From: Amycolatopsis tucumanensis
Lineage (GTDB): Bacteria > Actinomycetota > Actinomycetes > Mycobacteriales > Pseudonocardiaceae
Direction of reading: 5' to 3'
Length of the DNA stretch: 39,916 nucleotides
Assembly (NCBI RefSeq): GCF_021654135.1
Contig: NZ_JAKGSD010000068.1
Span: 1-39,916 of the forward strand
Part shown: one piece after another, positions 7,649 to 15,288 of the stretch
How positions within the stretch are numbered: the stretch's first letter is position 1
Layout: each line of letters opens with the position of its first letter
Position numbers and translations under genes: made by a program
Notes under the pieces: generated by a model
Told to the model about the DNA's origin: nothing
Database searches by the model: none
The model's input: the letters and a program-made list of their open reading frames with translations, nothing else

Positions 7649-8521
7649 ATGGCCCGCGTGACCGAGCCGAGCCGTTACGGCGACGGGGTCGCCGTGGTTG
7701 TCGTGACGTACTTCCCCGGTGAGGACCTCGACCGCTTCCTCGACAGCCTCGAAAAGGCGACCACCCGCGACGTCCACGTGGTCGTCGCCGACAACGACTC
7801 GACCGACGACGCCCTCGACCGGGCCGAGAAGCGCAAGAACACCCACGTCCTGCGCATCGGCGAGAACCTCGGCTACGGCGGAGGCGCCAACCGCGGCGTG
7901 GCGACCCTCGACGACAGCTACGGCTGGATCGTCATCGCCAACCCGGACCTCGAGTGGGAGCCCGGCTCGCTGGACACGCTCGTCGAGGCCGCGCAGCGCT
8001 GGCCCCGCGGCGGCGCCTTCGGCCCGCTCATCCGCGACCCCGACGGCACCGTCTACCCCTCCGCCCGCCTGCTGCCCTCGCTCGGCCGCGGCGTCGGCCA
8101 CGCCGTCTTCGGCAAGATCTGGCCGGCGAACCCGTGGACCCGCGCCTACCGCCAGGAACACGCCGCCCCTGCCGAACGCACTTCCGGCTGGCTGTCCGGC
8201 TCGTGCCAGCTGATCCGCCGCGAGGCCTGGGACTCGGTCGGCGGCTTCGACACCCGCTACTTCATGTACTTCGAGGACGTCGACCTCGGCGACCGCATCG
8301 GCCGCGCCGGCTGGCACAACGTGTACGTGCCCTCCGCGGCGGTCACGCACATCGGCGGCAAGGCCACGTCCCGCGCGCCGAAGAAGATGCTGGCCGCCCA
8401 CCACGACAGCGCTTACCGCTACCTCGCCGACCGCCACCGCGGCCTGGCCTGGAAGCCGGTGCTCGCCGCGGTGAAGCTCGGCCTCAAGCTGCGCCTGAAG
8501 TTCGAGACGCGCGGCAAGTAG
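7649..8521 (+). CDS. wbbL: Rhamnosyltransferase WbbL (arabinogalactan linker)
   Basis: A 290-residue GT2 protein that closely parallels M. tuberculosis WbbL (Rv3265c). That enzyme moves rhamnose from dTDP-rhamnose to decaprenyl-PP-GlcNAc, making the linker between peptidoglycan and arabinogalactan at the inner face of the membrane. Visible features: VAVVVVTYFPGEDLDRFLDSL, ADNDSTD, NLGYGGGANRG, the acidic ANPDLEWEPGS motif, PLIRDPDGTVYPSAR, GWLSGSCQLIRREAW and the FDTRYFMYFEDVDLGDRIG catalytic region. The ATG at 7649 has a G-rich stretch upstream. A GTG at 7658, 7 nt after CACAAT, is an alternative leaderless start. Its stop codon abuts that of the opposing small gene with no spacer. manB lies just beyond, as in mycobacteria. 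Confidence 0.92.
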   Translation: MARVTEPSRYGDGVAVVVVTYFPGEDLDRFLDSLEKATTRDVHVVVADNDSTDDALDRAEKRKNTHVLRIGENLGYGGGANRGVATLDDSYGWIVIANPDLEWEPGSLDTLVEAAQRWPRGGAFGPLIRDPDGTVYPSARLLPSLGRGVGHAVFGKIWPANPWTRAYRQEHAAPAERTSGWLSGSCQLIRREAWDSVGGFDTRYFMYFEDVDLGDRIGRAGWHNVYVPSAAVTHIGGKATSRAPKKMLAAHHDSAYRYLADRHRGLAWKPVLAAVKLGLKLRLKFETRGK

Positions 8522-8863
8522 TCACAGACCTTCCAGCCGCCGCGCGAAATCGGAGTTCCCGGTCTGCGTCTTGGTCGTCGGCACCAGGCCGTCGACCTCT
8601 TCCTCGGGCTGCACCGGCGTCATGTTCACGTGGGTGTCCGGTTTCGACGCGGCGAGGCTGCCCTGCACCGACTCGATCACCGACGACGGCACCACGGCCG
8701 TCGTGTCCGGGTCGTCGTTGTCGATCTCGTTGACCACGTTCCGCGGGATCTGCTGGGTGGTCGAAGCGTCCATCGGCGAGGTCGCGGCGTCCGGCGTCAC
8801 GACGAACGCGCCACGGGACTGTGCCCTGGCCAGCAGAGCATCCGCTCGATCGCGGGGGTCCAT
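8522..8863 (-). CDS. Small conserved-type hypothetical protein
   Basis: A 113-residue hydrophilic protein with no membrane segment and no recognised domain. It begins MDPRDRADALLARAQSRGAF and continues with a Thr/Asp/Pro-rich, probably disordered middle (TTQQIPRNVVNEIDNDD, VQPEEEVDGLVP). It ends SDFARRLEGL, which could be a short amphipathic helix. GGGAGG lies 8 nt before the ATG. Its 145-nt upstream region has a possible minus-strand promoter and a GGGCCC-10-GGGCCC hairpin in the leader. It lies between wbbL and manB, which are usually adjacent, and its stop touches the wbbL stop. I do not recognise the family and assign no function. Confidence 0.65.
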   Translation of the reverse strand: MDPRDRADALLARAQSRGAFVVTPDAATSPMDASTTQQIPRNVVNEIDNDDPDTTAVVPSSVIESVQGSLAASKPDTHVNMTPVQPEEEVDGLVPTTKTQTGNSDFARRLEGL

Positions 8864-8924
8864 CCCCTAGGCCTCCCGACTTCGACGTGGGCCCTCTCCG
8901 AACGGGGCCCTCCGTGTGCTGTCT

Positions 8925-8954
8925 AGGGTAGGCCCTCCGGGCCGTCGCCGTCAT
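8925..8954 (-). promoter_or_regulatory. Possible promoter of the small hypothetical gene
   Basis: On the minus strand ATGACG (8954-8949) and TACCCT (8930-8925) are 18 bp apart. This would give a leader of about 55 nt that contains the inverted repeat GGGCCC (8889-8894) / GGGCCC (8905-8910). No T run follows the hairpin. Confidence 0.35.
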
Positions 8955-9008
8955 TGTTTCCCGCGGCTTGTCGCCCACCGGAGCGTGATAACGGGAAGGA
9001 TTTTCGAG

Positions 9009-10088
9009 GTGACATCGGAGCTTGATGTCGATGCCGTGGTGCTCGTCGGCGGTAAGGGAACCCGCCTGCGGCCGTTGACCCTGTCCGCCCCGAAACCGAT
9101 GCTGCCCACGGCGGGCGTGCCGTTCCTGACCCACCTGCTGTCCCGCATCCGCGCCGCGGGGATCCGGCACGTGGTGCTCGGCACGTCCTATCGCGCCGAG
9201 GTGTTCGAGGAGCACTTCGGCGACGGCGCGTCGCTGGGGCTGGAACTGGAGTACGTCGTCGAGGACGAGCCGCTGGACACCGGCGGCGCCATCCGCAACG
9301 TGGCGGACCACCTGCGCGCCGACCACGCCGTGATCTTCAACGGCGACATCCTGTCCGGCGCGGACCTGCGCGCGCTGGTCCAGACCCATCTGGACACGAG
9401 CGCCGACGTGACGCTCCACCTGCAGCGCGTCGAGGACCCGAGCCGCTTCGGCTCGGTGCCCACCGACGCCGACGGCCGCGTCACCGCCTTCCTGGAGAAG
9501 ACCCCGAACCCGCCGACCGACCAGATCAACGCGGGTTGCTACGTGTTCCGCCGCCCGGTGCTGGAGTCGATCCCGGCGGGCCGCCGCGTGTCGGTCGAGC
9601 GCGAAACCTTCCCCGGTCTGCTGGAGGGCGGCGCGCACCTGCACGGGTTCGTCGACGCCTCCTACTGGCTCGACGTCGGCACGCCGGAGGCGTTCGTGCG
9701 TGGCAGCGCGGACCTGGTGCGCGGGCTCGCCCCCACCTCGGCGCTGCCCGGCCCGGCCGGCGAGGCCCTGGTCCTGGACGGCGCGGAGGTCGCCGCGGAC
9801 GCGACCGTCACCGGCGGCTCGACGGTCGGCGCGGGGGCGCACGTCGCGTCCGGCGCGCGGATCAGCGGGTCGGTGCTGTTCGACCGGGTGTCCGTGGCGG
9901 AGAATGCGGTCGTGGAGAACTCCGTGCTGGGTGTGGGCGCGCGCGTCGGCAAGGGCGCGGTGCTCAAGGGCGTCGTCCTCGGAGACGGCGCGGTCGTCGG
10001 CGCCGGCTGCGAGCTGCTCGACGGTGCCCGCGTGTGGCCGGACGTGACCCTGCCCGACGGTTCGATCCGGTTCTCCAGCGACGCGTGA
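9009..10088 (+). CDS. manB: Mannose-1-phosphate guanylyltransferase (GDP-mannose pyrophosphorylase)
   Basis: A 359-residue nucleotidyltransferase that matches M. tuberculosis ManB (Rv3264c), which makes GDP-mannose from GTP and mannose-1-phosphate for mannolipids and glycoproteins. The N-terminal domain has the pyrophosphorylase signature GGKGTRLRPLT, then SAPKPMLPTAG with the substrate-contacting lysine. FNGDILSG is the metal/sugar motif and INAGCYVFRR and VDASYWLDVGTPE complete the domain. The C-terminus is a left-handed beta-helix of hexapeptide repeats (GSTVGAGAHVASGARI, then SVLGVGARVGKG). The GTG start is chosen because GAAGGA lies 8 nt upstream and the mycobacterial protein begins at the same place. 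The stop overlaps the ATG of the next gene (TGATG). GDP-mannose could supply the neighbouring glycosyltransferases. Confidence 0.92.
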   Translation: MTSELDVDAVVLVGGKGTRLRPLTLSAPKPMLPTAGVPFLTHLLSRIRAAGIRHVVLGTSYRAEVFEEHFGDGASLGLELEYVVEDEPLDTGGAIRNVADHLRADHAVIFNGDILSGADLRALVQTHLDTSADVTLHLQRVEDPSRFGSVPTDADGRVTAFLEKTPNPPTDQINAGCYVFRRPVLESIPAGRRVSVERETFPGLLEGGAHLHGFVDASYWLDVGTPEAFVRGSADLVRGLAPTSALPGPAGEALVLDGAEVAADATVTGGSTVGAGAHVASGARISGSVLFDRVSVAENAVVENSVLGVGARVGKGAVLKGVVLGDGAVVGAGCELLDGARVWPDVTLPDGSIRFSSDA

Positions 10089-10984
10089 TGCGTTACCGCC
10101 CGCCCTTCACCCTCGACCTCGACGCGGTCCTCCGGCCGTTGCGCCGGGGCAAGGGCGATCCGTGCCTGCGGGCGGACGACTACGGCCGGACGTGGCTGAC
10201 CGGCAACACCGCCGACGGCCCGGGAACGCTGGCGCTGCGGCGGTTGCCGGACGGCGAGATCGAGGCCGCGGCGTGGGGCCCGGGGGCGGACCGGCTGCTC
10301 GACGGCGTGCCCGCGCTGGTCGGCGCCGAGGACGACGACAGCGGGTTCGTCTCGCACCACGACCGCATCGCCGAGGTGCGGCGCCGCATGCCCGGGCTGC
10401 GCCTCGGCTCGACCGGCCGGGTGTGGGACGTGCTGGTGCCCGCCGTGCTGGAGCAGAAGGTCACCGGGTTCGAGGCGCGCCGGTCGTGGCGGGAGCTGTG
10501 CCGGTGGTTCGGCGAACCGGCGCCCGGCCCGGCCCCGGCGGGGATGCGGGTGCCGCCGACGCCGGCGGCCGTGCTGTCCATTCCGGACTGGACGTGGCAC
10601 CGCGCCGGGGTGGACCACAGCAGGCGGAAGGCGCTGATCTTCGCGGCGCAGGTGGCGCACCGGCTGGAGAAGGCGGTGGAGCTGCGGGGCGCCGAGGGGC
10701 GGGCGTGGCTGCGGAAGGTGCCGGGCATCGGGGTGTGGACCGCGTCGGAGATCGCGCAGCGCGCCTGGGGCGACCCGGACGCGGTCAGCTTCGGCGACTT
10801 CCACATCCCGGCCGTGGTCGGGTACGCGCTGGTGGGCGAGCCCCTGGACGACGAGGGCATGGCGGAGGTGCTGGCGCCCTACGCGCCGCAGCGGCAGCGC
10901 GCGGTGCGTTACCTGGAGGCGGGTGGTTTCTCGCGGCCGCGTTTTGGGCCGAGGTTTTCGCCGAGGGATTATCGCGCGATGTGA
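10088..10984 (+). CDS. DNA-3-methyladenine glycosylase II-type (HhH-GPD) protein
   Basis: A 298-residue helix-hairpin-helix base-excision glycosylase of the AlkA type, which removes alkylated purines from DNA. The middle contains the conserved VLEQKVTGFEARRSWRELC segment. The HhH motif LRKVPGIGVWTASEIAQRAWGD is followed by the catalytic aspartate in VSFGDFHIP (D237). The ATG overlaps the manB stop, so it is translationally coupled to manB although the functions seem unrelated. No iron-sulfur cysteine cluster is present. The last 60 bp of the gene recur in degenerate form about 140 bp downstream. Confidence 0.87.
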   Translation: MRYRPPFTLDLDAVLRPLRRGKGDPCLRADDYGRTWLTGNTADGPGTLALRRLPDGEIEAAAWGPGADRLLDGVPALVGAEDDDSGFVSHHDRIAEVRRRMPGLRLGSTGRVWDVLVPAVLEQKVTGFEARRSWRELCRWFGEPAPGPAPAGMRVPPTPAAVLSIPDWTWHRAGVDHSRRKALIFAAQVAHRLEKAVELRGAEGRAWLRKVPGIGVWTASEIAQRAWGDPDAVSFGDFHIPAVVGYALVGEPLDDEGMAEVLAPYAPQRQRAVRYLEAGGFSRPRFGPRFSPRDYRAM

Positions 10985-11060
10985 CGCGCGGGGTGTGGGC
11001 GCTGTTTGGTGCTTCGTGGCGCGGTGATCGCGGCGGGCGGTGCGCTGTCCGGGGGCGGGT

Positions 11061-11181
11061 GGTTTGTCGCGGCCGCGCGTCGGGCCGAGGTTTCGCTGCG
11101 CGATGTGACCCGCGCCCGAGCGCGGAACTCGCGCGCCCCAGCGCGGAACTCGCACACTCCAGCGTCGGACTCGCGAGCTTG
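11061..11181. repeat. Partial duplication of glycosylase 3' end plus 21-bp tandem repeats
   Basis: The stretch 11061-11114 is a degenerate copy of the 3' end of the preceding gene (10922-10990). It retains GTGGTTT-TCGCGGCCGCG, GGGCCGAGG and GCGCGATGTGAC in the same order. It runs into three 21-bp units starting at 11119, 11140 and 11161, each opening AGCGCGGAACTCGC or AGCGTCGGACTCGC. The rest of the 241-bp gap (10985-11225) shows nothing else. Confidence 0.7.
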
Positions 11182-11225
11182 GGAGCGTTCCACATTGCTG
11201 CGCGCGAGCGCGGCGTGAGGCTGCG

Positions 11226-11582
11226 TCAGTGGGCGAGCGCGGCGCGGACGATCTTCAGCGCCTCTTCCCCCGACAACCCCAAAGCCCGCGTCACCGCCGC
11301 ATACGTCTCGGCCGCCTCGCGGGCTCGCGAAAGCGACTCGTCGCCTGAGGAGGCCACGAACGAACCCGCCCGGCCGCGCGTTTCGATCAGGCCGGCCTCC
11401 TCCAGCTCGCGGTAGGCGCGGGCGATCGTGTTCGGCGCGATGCCCAGCTCCTCCGCCAGCCCGCGCACCGTCGGCAGCTTCGTGCCCACCGCGAGCGCGC
11501 CGGAGTTGATCTGGCGCGCCAGCCCGGACCGCACCTGCTCGTACGGCGGCACCGCGGACGCCGGGTCGACCGAGACGATCAT
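11226..11582 (-). CDS. GntR-family regulator, short YtrA-like
   Basis: A 118-residue transcription factor. It has a winged helix at residues about 10-75 (PPYEQVRSGLARQINSGAL, LPTVRGLAEELGIAPNTIARAYRELEEAGLIETRGRAGSFV) and only a short helical tail. This matches the YtrA subfamily, which has no large ligand-binding domain and usually represses a linked operon. The ATG overlaps the Nudix stop as ATGA; another ATG 6 nt upstream is possible. It is the last gene of the GNAT-fbiA-fbiB-Nudix operon, so autoregulation of that operon is a reasonable inference. No operator palindrome was identified. Confidence 0.87.
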   Translation of the reverse strand: MIVSVDPASAVPPYEQVRSGLARQINSGALAVGTKLPTVRGLAEELGIAPNTIARAYRELEEAGLIETRGRAGSFVASSGDESLSRAREAAETYAAVTRALGLSGEEALKIVRAALAH

Positions 11583-12109
11583 TCGCATGCCGCCGCGATC
11601 AGCTCGGTCAGGTCCTCCGAACCGGGCGGCAACGCGGTCAGCGGCCACCACCGCAGGTCGTCCGACTCTTCGCTGCGCACCGGGGACGCACCCTCCGGCG
11701 CCACGACCACGAACCGCACGTCGAAGTGCCGCGTCGGCACCCCGAGCGAGCACGTGATCGGGTGCACGTCCAGGTGCACCGGCTCCGCCGAGATCGTCAG
11801 CCCGCTCATCCCGGACTCCTCCGACGCCTCCCGCAACGCGGCCGCCGCCAGCGAGGTGTCCGAATCCTCGCAATGCCCGCCCAGCTGCAACCACCGCCCG
11901 ACCCGCGGGTGCAGCGTCAGCAGCACGTTCGACCGGGAAGCGTCCAGCACCACGGCCGACGCGGTGATGTGCCCGGCCGCGCACGACCGGCGGCACGCGT
12001 CCTCCCGCGCGGCGAGGAAACCCAGGAACGCGTGCCGCAGCGCCTCCTGCCCGGCCGTCCCCGGCTGCCACTTCTCCAGCGTCTCGACCACGTCGGTGTG
12101 GAGGTTCAC
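11579..12109 (-). CDS. Nudix hydrolase
   Basis: A 176-residue Nudix-superfamily protein that should cleave a nucleoside diphosphate-linked substrate. The Nudix helix is recognisable as LREASEESG with the REUxEExG core intact. The upstream half is changed: the usual GG-x4-G part reads GGHCED and the first glutamate position carries threonine. The motif is therefore degenerate by the textbook pattern. HITASAVVLD and LQLGGH mark the strand before it. The GTG start overlaps the fbiB stop (GTGA), giving 176 residues; the longer open frame is out of character. It lies between fbiB and a GntR gene in one operon. Its substrate is not evident. Confidence 0.82.
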   Translation of the reverse strand: MNLHTDVVETLEKWQPGTAGQEALRHAFLGFLAAREDACRRSCAAGHITASAVVLDASRSNVLLTLHPRVGRWLQLGGHCEDSDTSLAAAALREASEESGMSGLTISAEPVHLDVHPITCSLGVPTRHFDVRFVVVAPEGASPVRSEESDDLRWWPLTALPPGSEDLTELIAAACE

Positions 12110-13440
12110 AGCTCGACCAGCCCGTCCAGCGCCGGTGAGCGCGGCGCCGCGGGTCCACCGGCGGGGTGCCCGATCGCCACCGCGCCCAGCGGCTGCCACG
12201 ACGGCTCCAGCCCGAGCACCTCACGCACCACGTCGGCCGCGAAGATCGTCGACCCGATCCAGCACGAGCCGAGGTCCTCCGCCGCCAGCGCCACCAGCAG
12301 CCCCTGCACCGCGGCCCCGCCGGCGACGGTGAACATCGTGCGCTCGCAGGCGTTGCGCCGCTCGTCCGGATACGTGTGCGCGCCGTCCGGCACCAGGAAC
12401 GGGATCACCACCTCCGGCGCCTCGAACAGGATGTCGCCGCGGGAAACCCGCTTCGCGATCTGCTCCTCGGTGAACGCGTCACGGGACAGGTCCGCCCGCC
12501 ACGCCTCGCGCATCGCCTCCAGCAGCTTCGTCCGCAACCCGCGGTCGCGAAGCCACACGAACCGCACCGGCCGCGTGTGGTGCGGCGCGGGCGCGGTCAG
12601 CCCGGCCCCGATCGCGCGGCGCAGCGCGTCGGCGTCGACTGGCTCGTCGGTGAACGACCGCATCGACCGGCGCACCAGCACCGCCTCGCGACGGCCCTGC
12701 GCGATCGCCTCACGCGTGCCGAGGGAGAACATGTCCTCCTCCGACGGCCGCACCAGCTTCCGCGCGTCCGACCCGTCGTCGGCGATCTCCAGCCCGCGCA
12801 CGACCGCGACCGGCGTCGCGGTCAGCTTGCCCTTCACCAGGTCCGCGGCCGCGGCGATCTCGTCGGCCACCGCGATCTCGGTGACCTGCAGCTCGTTGCC
12901 CTGCCCGTCGACCTCGCCCTCGTAGGAGTGCAGCACGCGCAACCCGCTGGCGCCGATGGCGTTGTCGGTCTGGCCGACCCGCCACGCCCGGCCCATCGTG
13001 TCGGTGATGACCACCGCGACCTCGACACCCAGCCGCTCGCGCAATCCGTTGCGCAGGGCCAACGCCGCCGCGTCCGGGTCGGCGGGCAGCAGCGCGATCT
13101 CGTCACCGTTCACATTGGACGCGTCCACGCCCGAGGCGGCCTGCACGATCCCGATCCGGTTCTGCGTGATGAGGGTCCGGTTGAACCGGGCCAGCACCCG
13201 CACCGACTCCTGCTCGACCAGCTCGCGCCGGGCCGCGTCCCGTGCCTCCGGGTCGCTGGGGACGCGCACCAGCCGTCCCTCGATCTTCGACACGACCTTG
13301 CTGGTGACCACGACGACGTCGCCGGAGCGCAGCCACGGCGCGGCGGTCGCGATCGCGCCGGTCAGGTCGTCGCCCGGCCGGAACTCCGGCAGGCCCTGGA
13401 CCGGCAGGATCTCCAGTCGTGCGGCGGAGTGGTCACTCAA
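12106..13440 (-). CDS. fbiB: Coenzyme F420:L-glutamate ligase / dehydro-F420 reductase FbiB
   Basis: A 444-residue bifunctional F420 biosynthesis enzyme, near the length of the mycobacterial FbiB. The N-terminal half is CofE-like: it adds gamma-linked glutamates to F420-0 with GTP (GLPEFRPGDDL, DVVVVTSKVVSKIEGRLV, VVITDTMGRAWRVGQTDNAIG, VADEIAAAADLVKGKLTATPVAVVRG). From about residue 245 an FMN-binding nitroreductase-like domain follows (RRSMRSFTDEPVD, LTAPAPHHTRPVRFVW, GSCWIGSTIFAADVVREVL) that reduces dehydro-F420. A TTG start is assigned because it overlaps the fbiA stop by 8 bp and gives the expected length. The next gene overlaps as GTGA. Cytoplasmic. Confidence 0.95.
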   Translation of the reverse strand: MSDHSAARLEILPVQGLPEFRPGDDLTGAIATAAPWLRSGDVVVVTSKVVSKIEGRLVRVPSDPEARDAARRELVEQESVRVLARFNRTLITQNRIGIVQAASGVDASNVNGDEIALLPADPDAAALALRNGLRERLGVEVAVVITDTMGRAWRVGQTDNAIGASGLRVLHSYEGEVDGQGNELQVTEIAVADEIAAAADLVKGKLTATPVAVVRGLEIADDGSDARKLVRPSEEDMFSLGTREAIAQGRREAVLVRRSMRSFTDEPVDADALRRAIGAGLTAPAPHHTRPVRFVWLRDRGLRTKLLEAMREAWRADLSRDAFTEEQIAKRVSRGDILFEAPEVVIPFLVPDGAHTYPDERRNACERTMFTVAGGAAVQGLLVALAAEDLGSCWIGSTIFAADVVREVLGLEPSWQPLGAVAIGHPAGGPAAPRSPALDGLVEL

Positions 13441-14428
13441 CTTCGGCTCCCGCGAGTTCGAGCGCGGCGCGCGCCATGGCCGCGGTCGCGTCCACATCGG
13501 ACATCAGCAGCGGCACCGCCCGCACCGCGACGCCCGGCACGTGCACGGTTTCGCCCTCGGCCACCAGCCACCCGTCGAGCAGCCCGTCCTCCGACGTCTG
13601 CCGCGACCCGTAGTGGATGCCGACCGCCTCGGCCGACGTCTCCACCCCGATCGCGCTCAGGCACGCGTCGGCCATGCCGCGCACGGGTTTGCCGCTGATG
13701 ATCGGCGACACGCCGACCACCCCGGCCTCGGTCTTGCGCAGCGCCTCCGTCACGCCCGGCACGGCGAGCACGGTGCCCACCGAGACGACCGGGTTGGACG
13801 GTGCGAACAGGACCGCGTCGGCCTCCCCGATCGCGTCCAGCACGCCCGGCGCCGGCTTGGCCTCCTCGACACCGACCGGCACGATCGAATGCGCCTGCGG
13901 CTCCGCCCGGTAGCGCACCCACCACTCCTGGAAGTGGATCGCCTTGCGGCTGCCCGGCTCGTCCGGGTCGTCGATGACGACGTGCGTCTCGACCCGGTCG
14001 TCGGTCATCGGCAGCAGCCGCACGCCGGGCTGCCACCGGTCGCACAGCGCCTCGGTGACCGCCGACAGCGGGTAGCCCGCGCGCAGCATGCGGGTGCGGA
14101 TCAGGTGGGTGGCGATGTCCTTGTCGCCGAGGCCGAACCAGGTCGGCTCGGCGCCGTAGGCCGCCAGCTCCTCCTTGACCACCCAGGTCTCGCCCTGGTG
14201 CCCCCACCCGCGTTCGGTGTCGATGCCACCGCCGAGCGTGTACATGCAAGTGTCCAGGTCCGGCGCGATCCGCAGGCCGTGCATCCACACGTCGTCGCCG
14301 GTGTTCACCACCGCGGTGATCTCGTGCGTCGAGTCCCCAGGGCCGATCGGGGGCAGACCCAGCGCGGCTTTCACTCCGAGCAGGAAGCGGGCGCCGCCCA
14401 CCCCGCCGACAACTACGACAACCTTCAC
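13433..14428 (-). CDS. fbiA: 2-phospho-L-lactate / phosphoenolpyruvate transferase FbiA
   Basis: A 331-residue CofD-family enzyme, the same length as mycobacterial FbiA. It joins the 2-phospholactate- or enolpyruvyl-diphosphoguanosine donor to the deazaflavin Fo, giving F420-0 or dehydro-F420-0. The N-terminus is the Rossmann motif KVVVVVGGVGGARFLLGVK. Further family signatures are NTGDDVWMHGLRIAPDLDTCMYTLGG, WFGLGDKDIATHLIRT, VLFAPSNPVVSVGTVL and SPIISGKPVRGMAD. The GTG start overlaps the upstream GNAT stop as GTGA, and the stop overlaps fbiB. The three genes are translationally coupled. In mycobacteria this gene also precedes fbiB. Confidence 0.95.
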   Translation of the reverse strand: MKVVVVVGGVGGARFLLGVKAALGLPPIGPGDSTHEITAVVNTGDDVWMHGLRIAPDLDTCMYTLGGGIDTERGWGHQGETWVVKEELAAYGAEPTWFGLGDKDIATHLIRTRMLRAGYPLSAVTEALCDRWQPGVRLLPMTDDRVETHVVIDDPDEPGSRKAIHFQEWWVRYRAEPQAHSIVPVGVEEAKPAPGVLDAIGEADAVLFAPSNPVVSVGTVLAVPGVTEALRKTEAGVVGVSPIISGKPVRGMADACLSAIGVETSAEAVGIHYGSRQTSEDGLLDGWLVAEGETVHVPGVAVRAVPLLMSDVDATAAMARAALELAGAEVE

Positions 14429-15171
14429 AGCGAGCGATCCTCGCACGCCCGGGGTCCCGGAACCCAGTACCGGTACCTGTGGTGCTCGGTGAACCCGAGC
14501 CGGTCGTAGAACGCCAGCGCCCCGGCGTTGTCCACGGCGACCTGGAGCACGGCGCGCGCCGCCCCGCGCTCGGCCGCCCATGGCCCGCAGGCGGCCATCA
14601 ACGCCGAGGCCAGGCCGCGACGGCGGTACCCGGGGCGGACGGCGAGCCGGGCGATGTGGAGCACGTCGTCGACCACCGCCGCACGCACCGCACCGGCTGT
14701 GACTCCCATCACTTCGGCGACCGCGTAGCCGATTTCGCCGGTGGTCAGCACGTGCCGCTCGGCGTCCGTCGGCTCTTCTCGTCCGACGGTCAGCTCCCAC
14801 CAGCCCGCGGTCGGCGCGGCGAGGACGGGTACCTCGTCGGCGCCCGTGCCGAGCGGGCCGGTGAGGACGGACACCAGGTGCCCGGCCGCGTGACCGGTGT
14901 TCGGCACCCAGCCCGCGGCCGCGATCGCGCGCTCGTTCGCGCTGCCGACGACCGTGTGGGCGACCGGCGGAATGCCGTGGGCGTGGGCGAAGTCACAAAC
15001 GGCCGTCAGCGCGCTCTCGACCGGCACTCCCGGGTCGCCGACGGCCAGTGCGCTGTTGGCGCGTCCGGTGAACCCGCCCGCGGCGCGAAGCCGCCAGTCA
15101 CCGATCTTGTCCACGGTCACCGCGGGCCAGGCGTCGGCGCAGCGGAGCTCGAGCGTCTCGGAGGAGTCCAC
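14425..15171 (-). CDS. GNAT-family N-acetyltransferase
   Basis: A 248-residue acyltransferase. The C-terminal GNAT domain (about residues 130-245) has the acetyl-CoA pyrophosphate loop LAVRPGYRRRGLASALMAACGPWAAERG, followed by VLQVAVDNAGALAFYDRLGFTEHHRYRYW, the usual C-terminal strands. The N-terminal 110 residues (TLELRCADAWPAV, GDWRLRAAGGFTGRANSALAVGDP) form the degenerate first half often seen in tandem-GNAT proteins. The GTG at 15171 has GGGGAC just upstream. The ORF upstream of it overlaps the ferredoxin promoter and is not coding. It is the first gene of the F420 operon and overlaps fbiA by 4 bp. Its substrate is unknown; modification of F420 or its precursor is only speculation. Confidence 0.85.
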   Translation of the reverse strand: MDSSETLELRCADAWPAVTVDKIGDWRLRAAGGFTGRANSALAVGDPGVPVESALTAVCDFAHAHGIPPVAHTVVGSANERAIAAAGWVPNTGHAAGHLVSVLTGPLGTGADEVPVLAAPTAGWWELTVGREEPTDAERHVLTTGEIGYAVAEVMGVTAGAVRAAVVDDVLHIARLAVRPGYRRRGLASALMAACGPWAAERGAARAVLQVAVDNAGALAFYDRLGFTEHHRYRYWVPGPRACEDRSL

Positions 15172-15216
15172 GTCCCCATTGTGCTCGCGGATCCCCGGAT
15201 TAAGGGTGGCCTTACT

Positions 15217-15246
15217 TTGGAAGGTCCGCGCATCGGCGCGTAATGT
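15217..15246 (+). promoter_or_regulatory. Housekeeping-type promoter of the ferredoxin-dapC operon
   Basis: TTGGAA (15217-15222) and TAATGT (15241-15246) are separated by 18 bp, a good match to primary sigma-factor spacing. Transcription would begin near 15253, leaving a leader of about 36 nt with TGGAG 7 nt before the GTG at 15289. Confidence 0.6.
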
Positions 15247-15288
15247 CCAGGATCGGTAGTGGATCCTTGGACCTAGCTGGAGATCGCA

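Noticed and set aside
7572..7649. N-terminal extension of the DUF3800-like gene to 7649
   Set aside because: The added residues are Arg/Cys-rich and lie in the divergent gap before wbbL; family members begin close to the DES motif.
11119..11181. CRISPR-like array (three 21-bp units)
   Set aside because: There are no spacers; the units are contiguous and degenerate, and no cas gene is in the window.
12106..13497. Upstream ATG start for FbiB at 13497
   Set aside because: The extra 19 residues lie within fbiA and do not resemble the FbiB N-terminus; the TTG overlapping the fbiA stop gives the family length.
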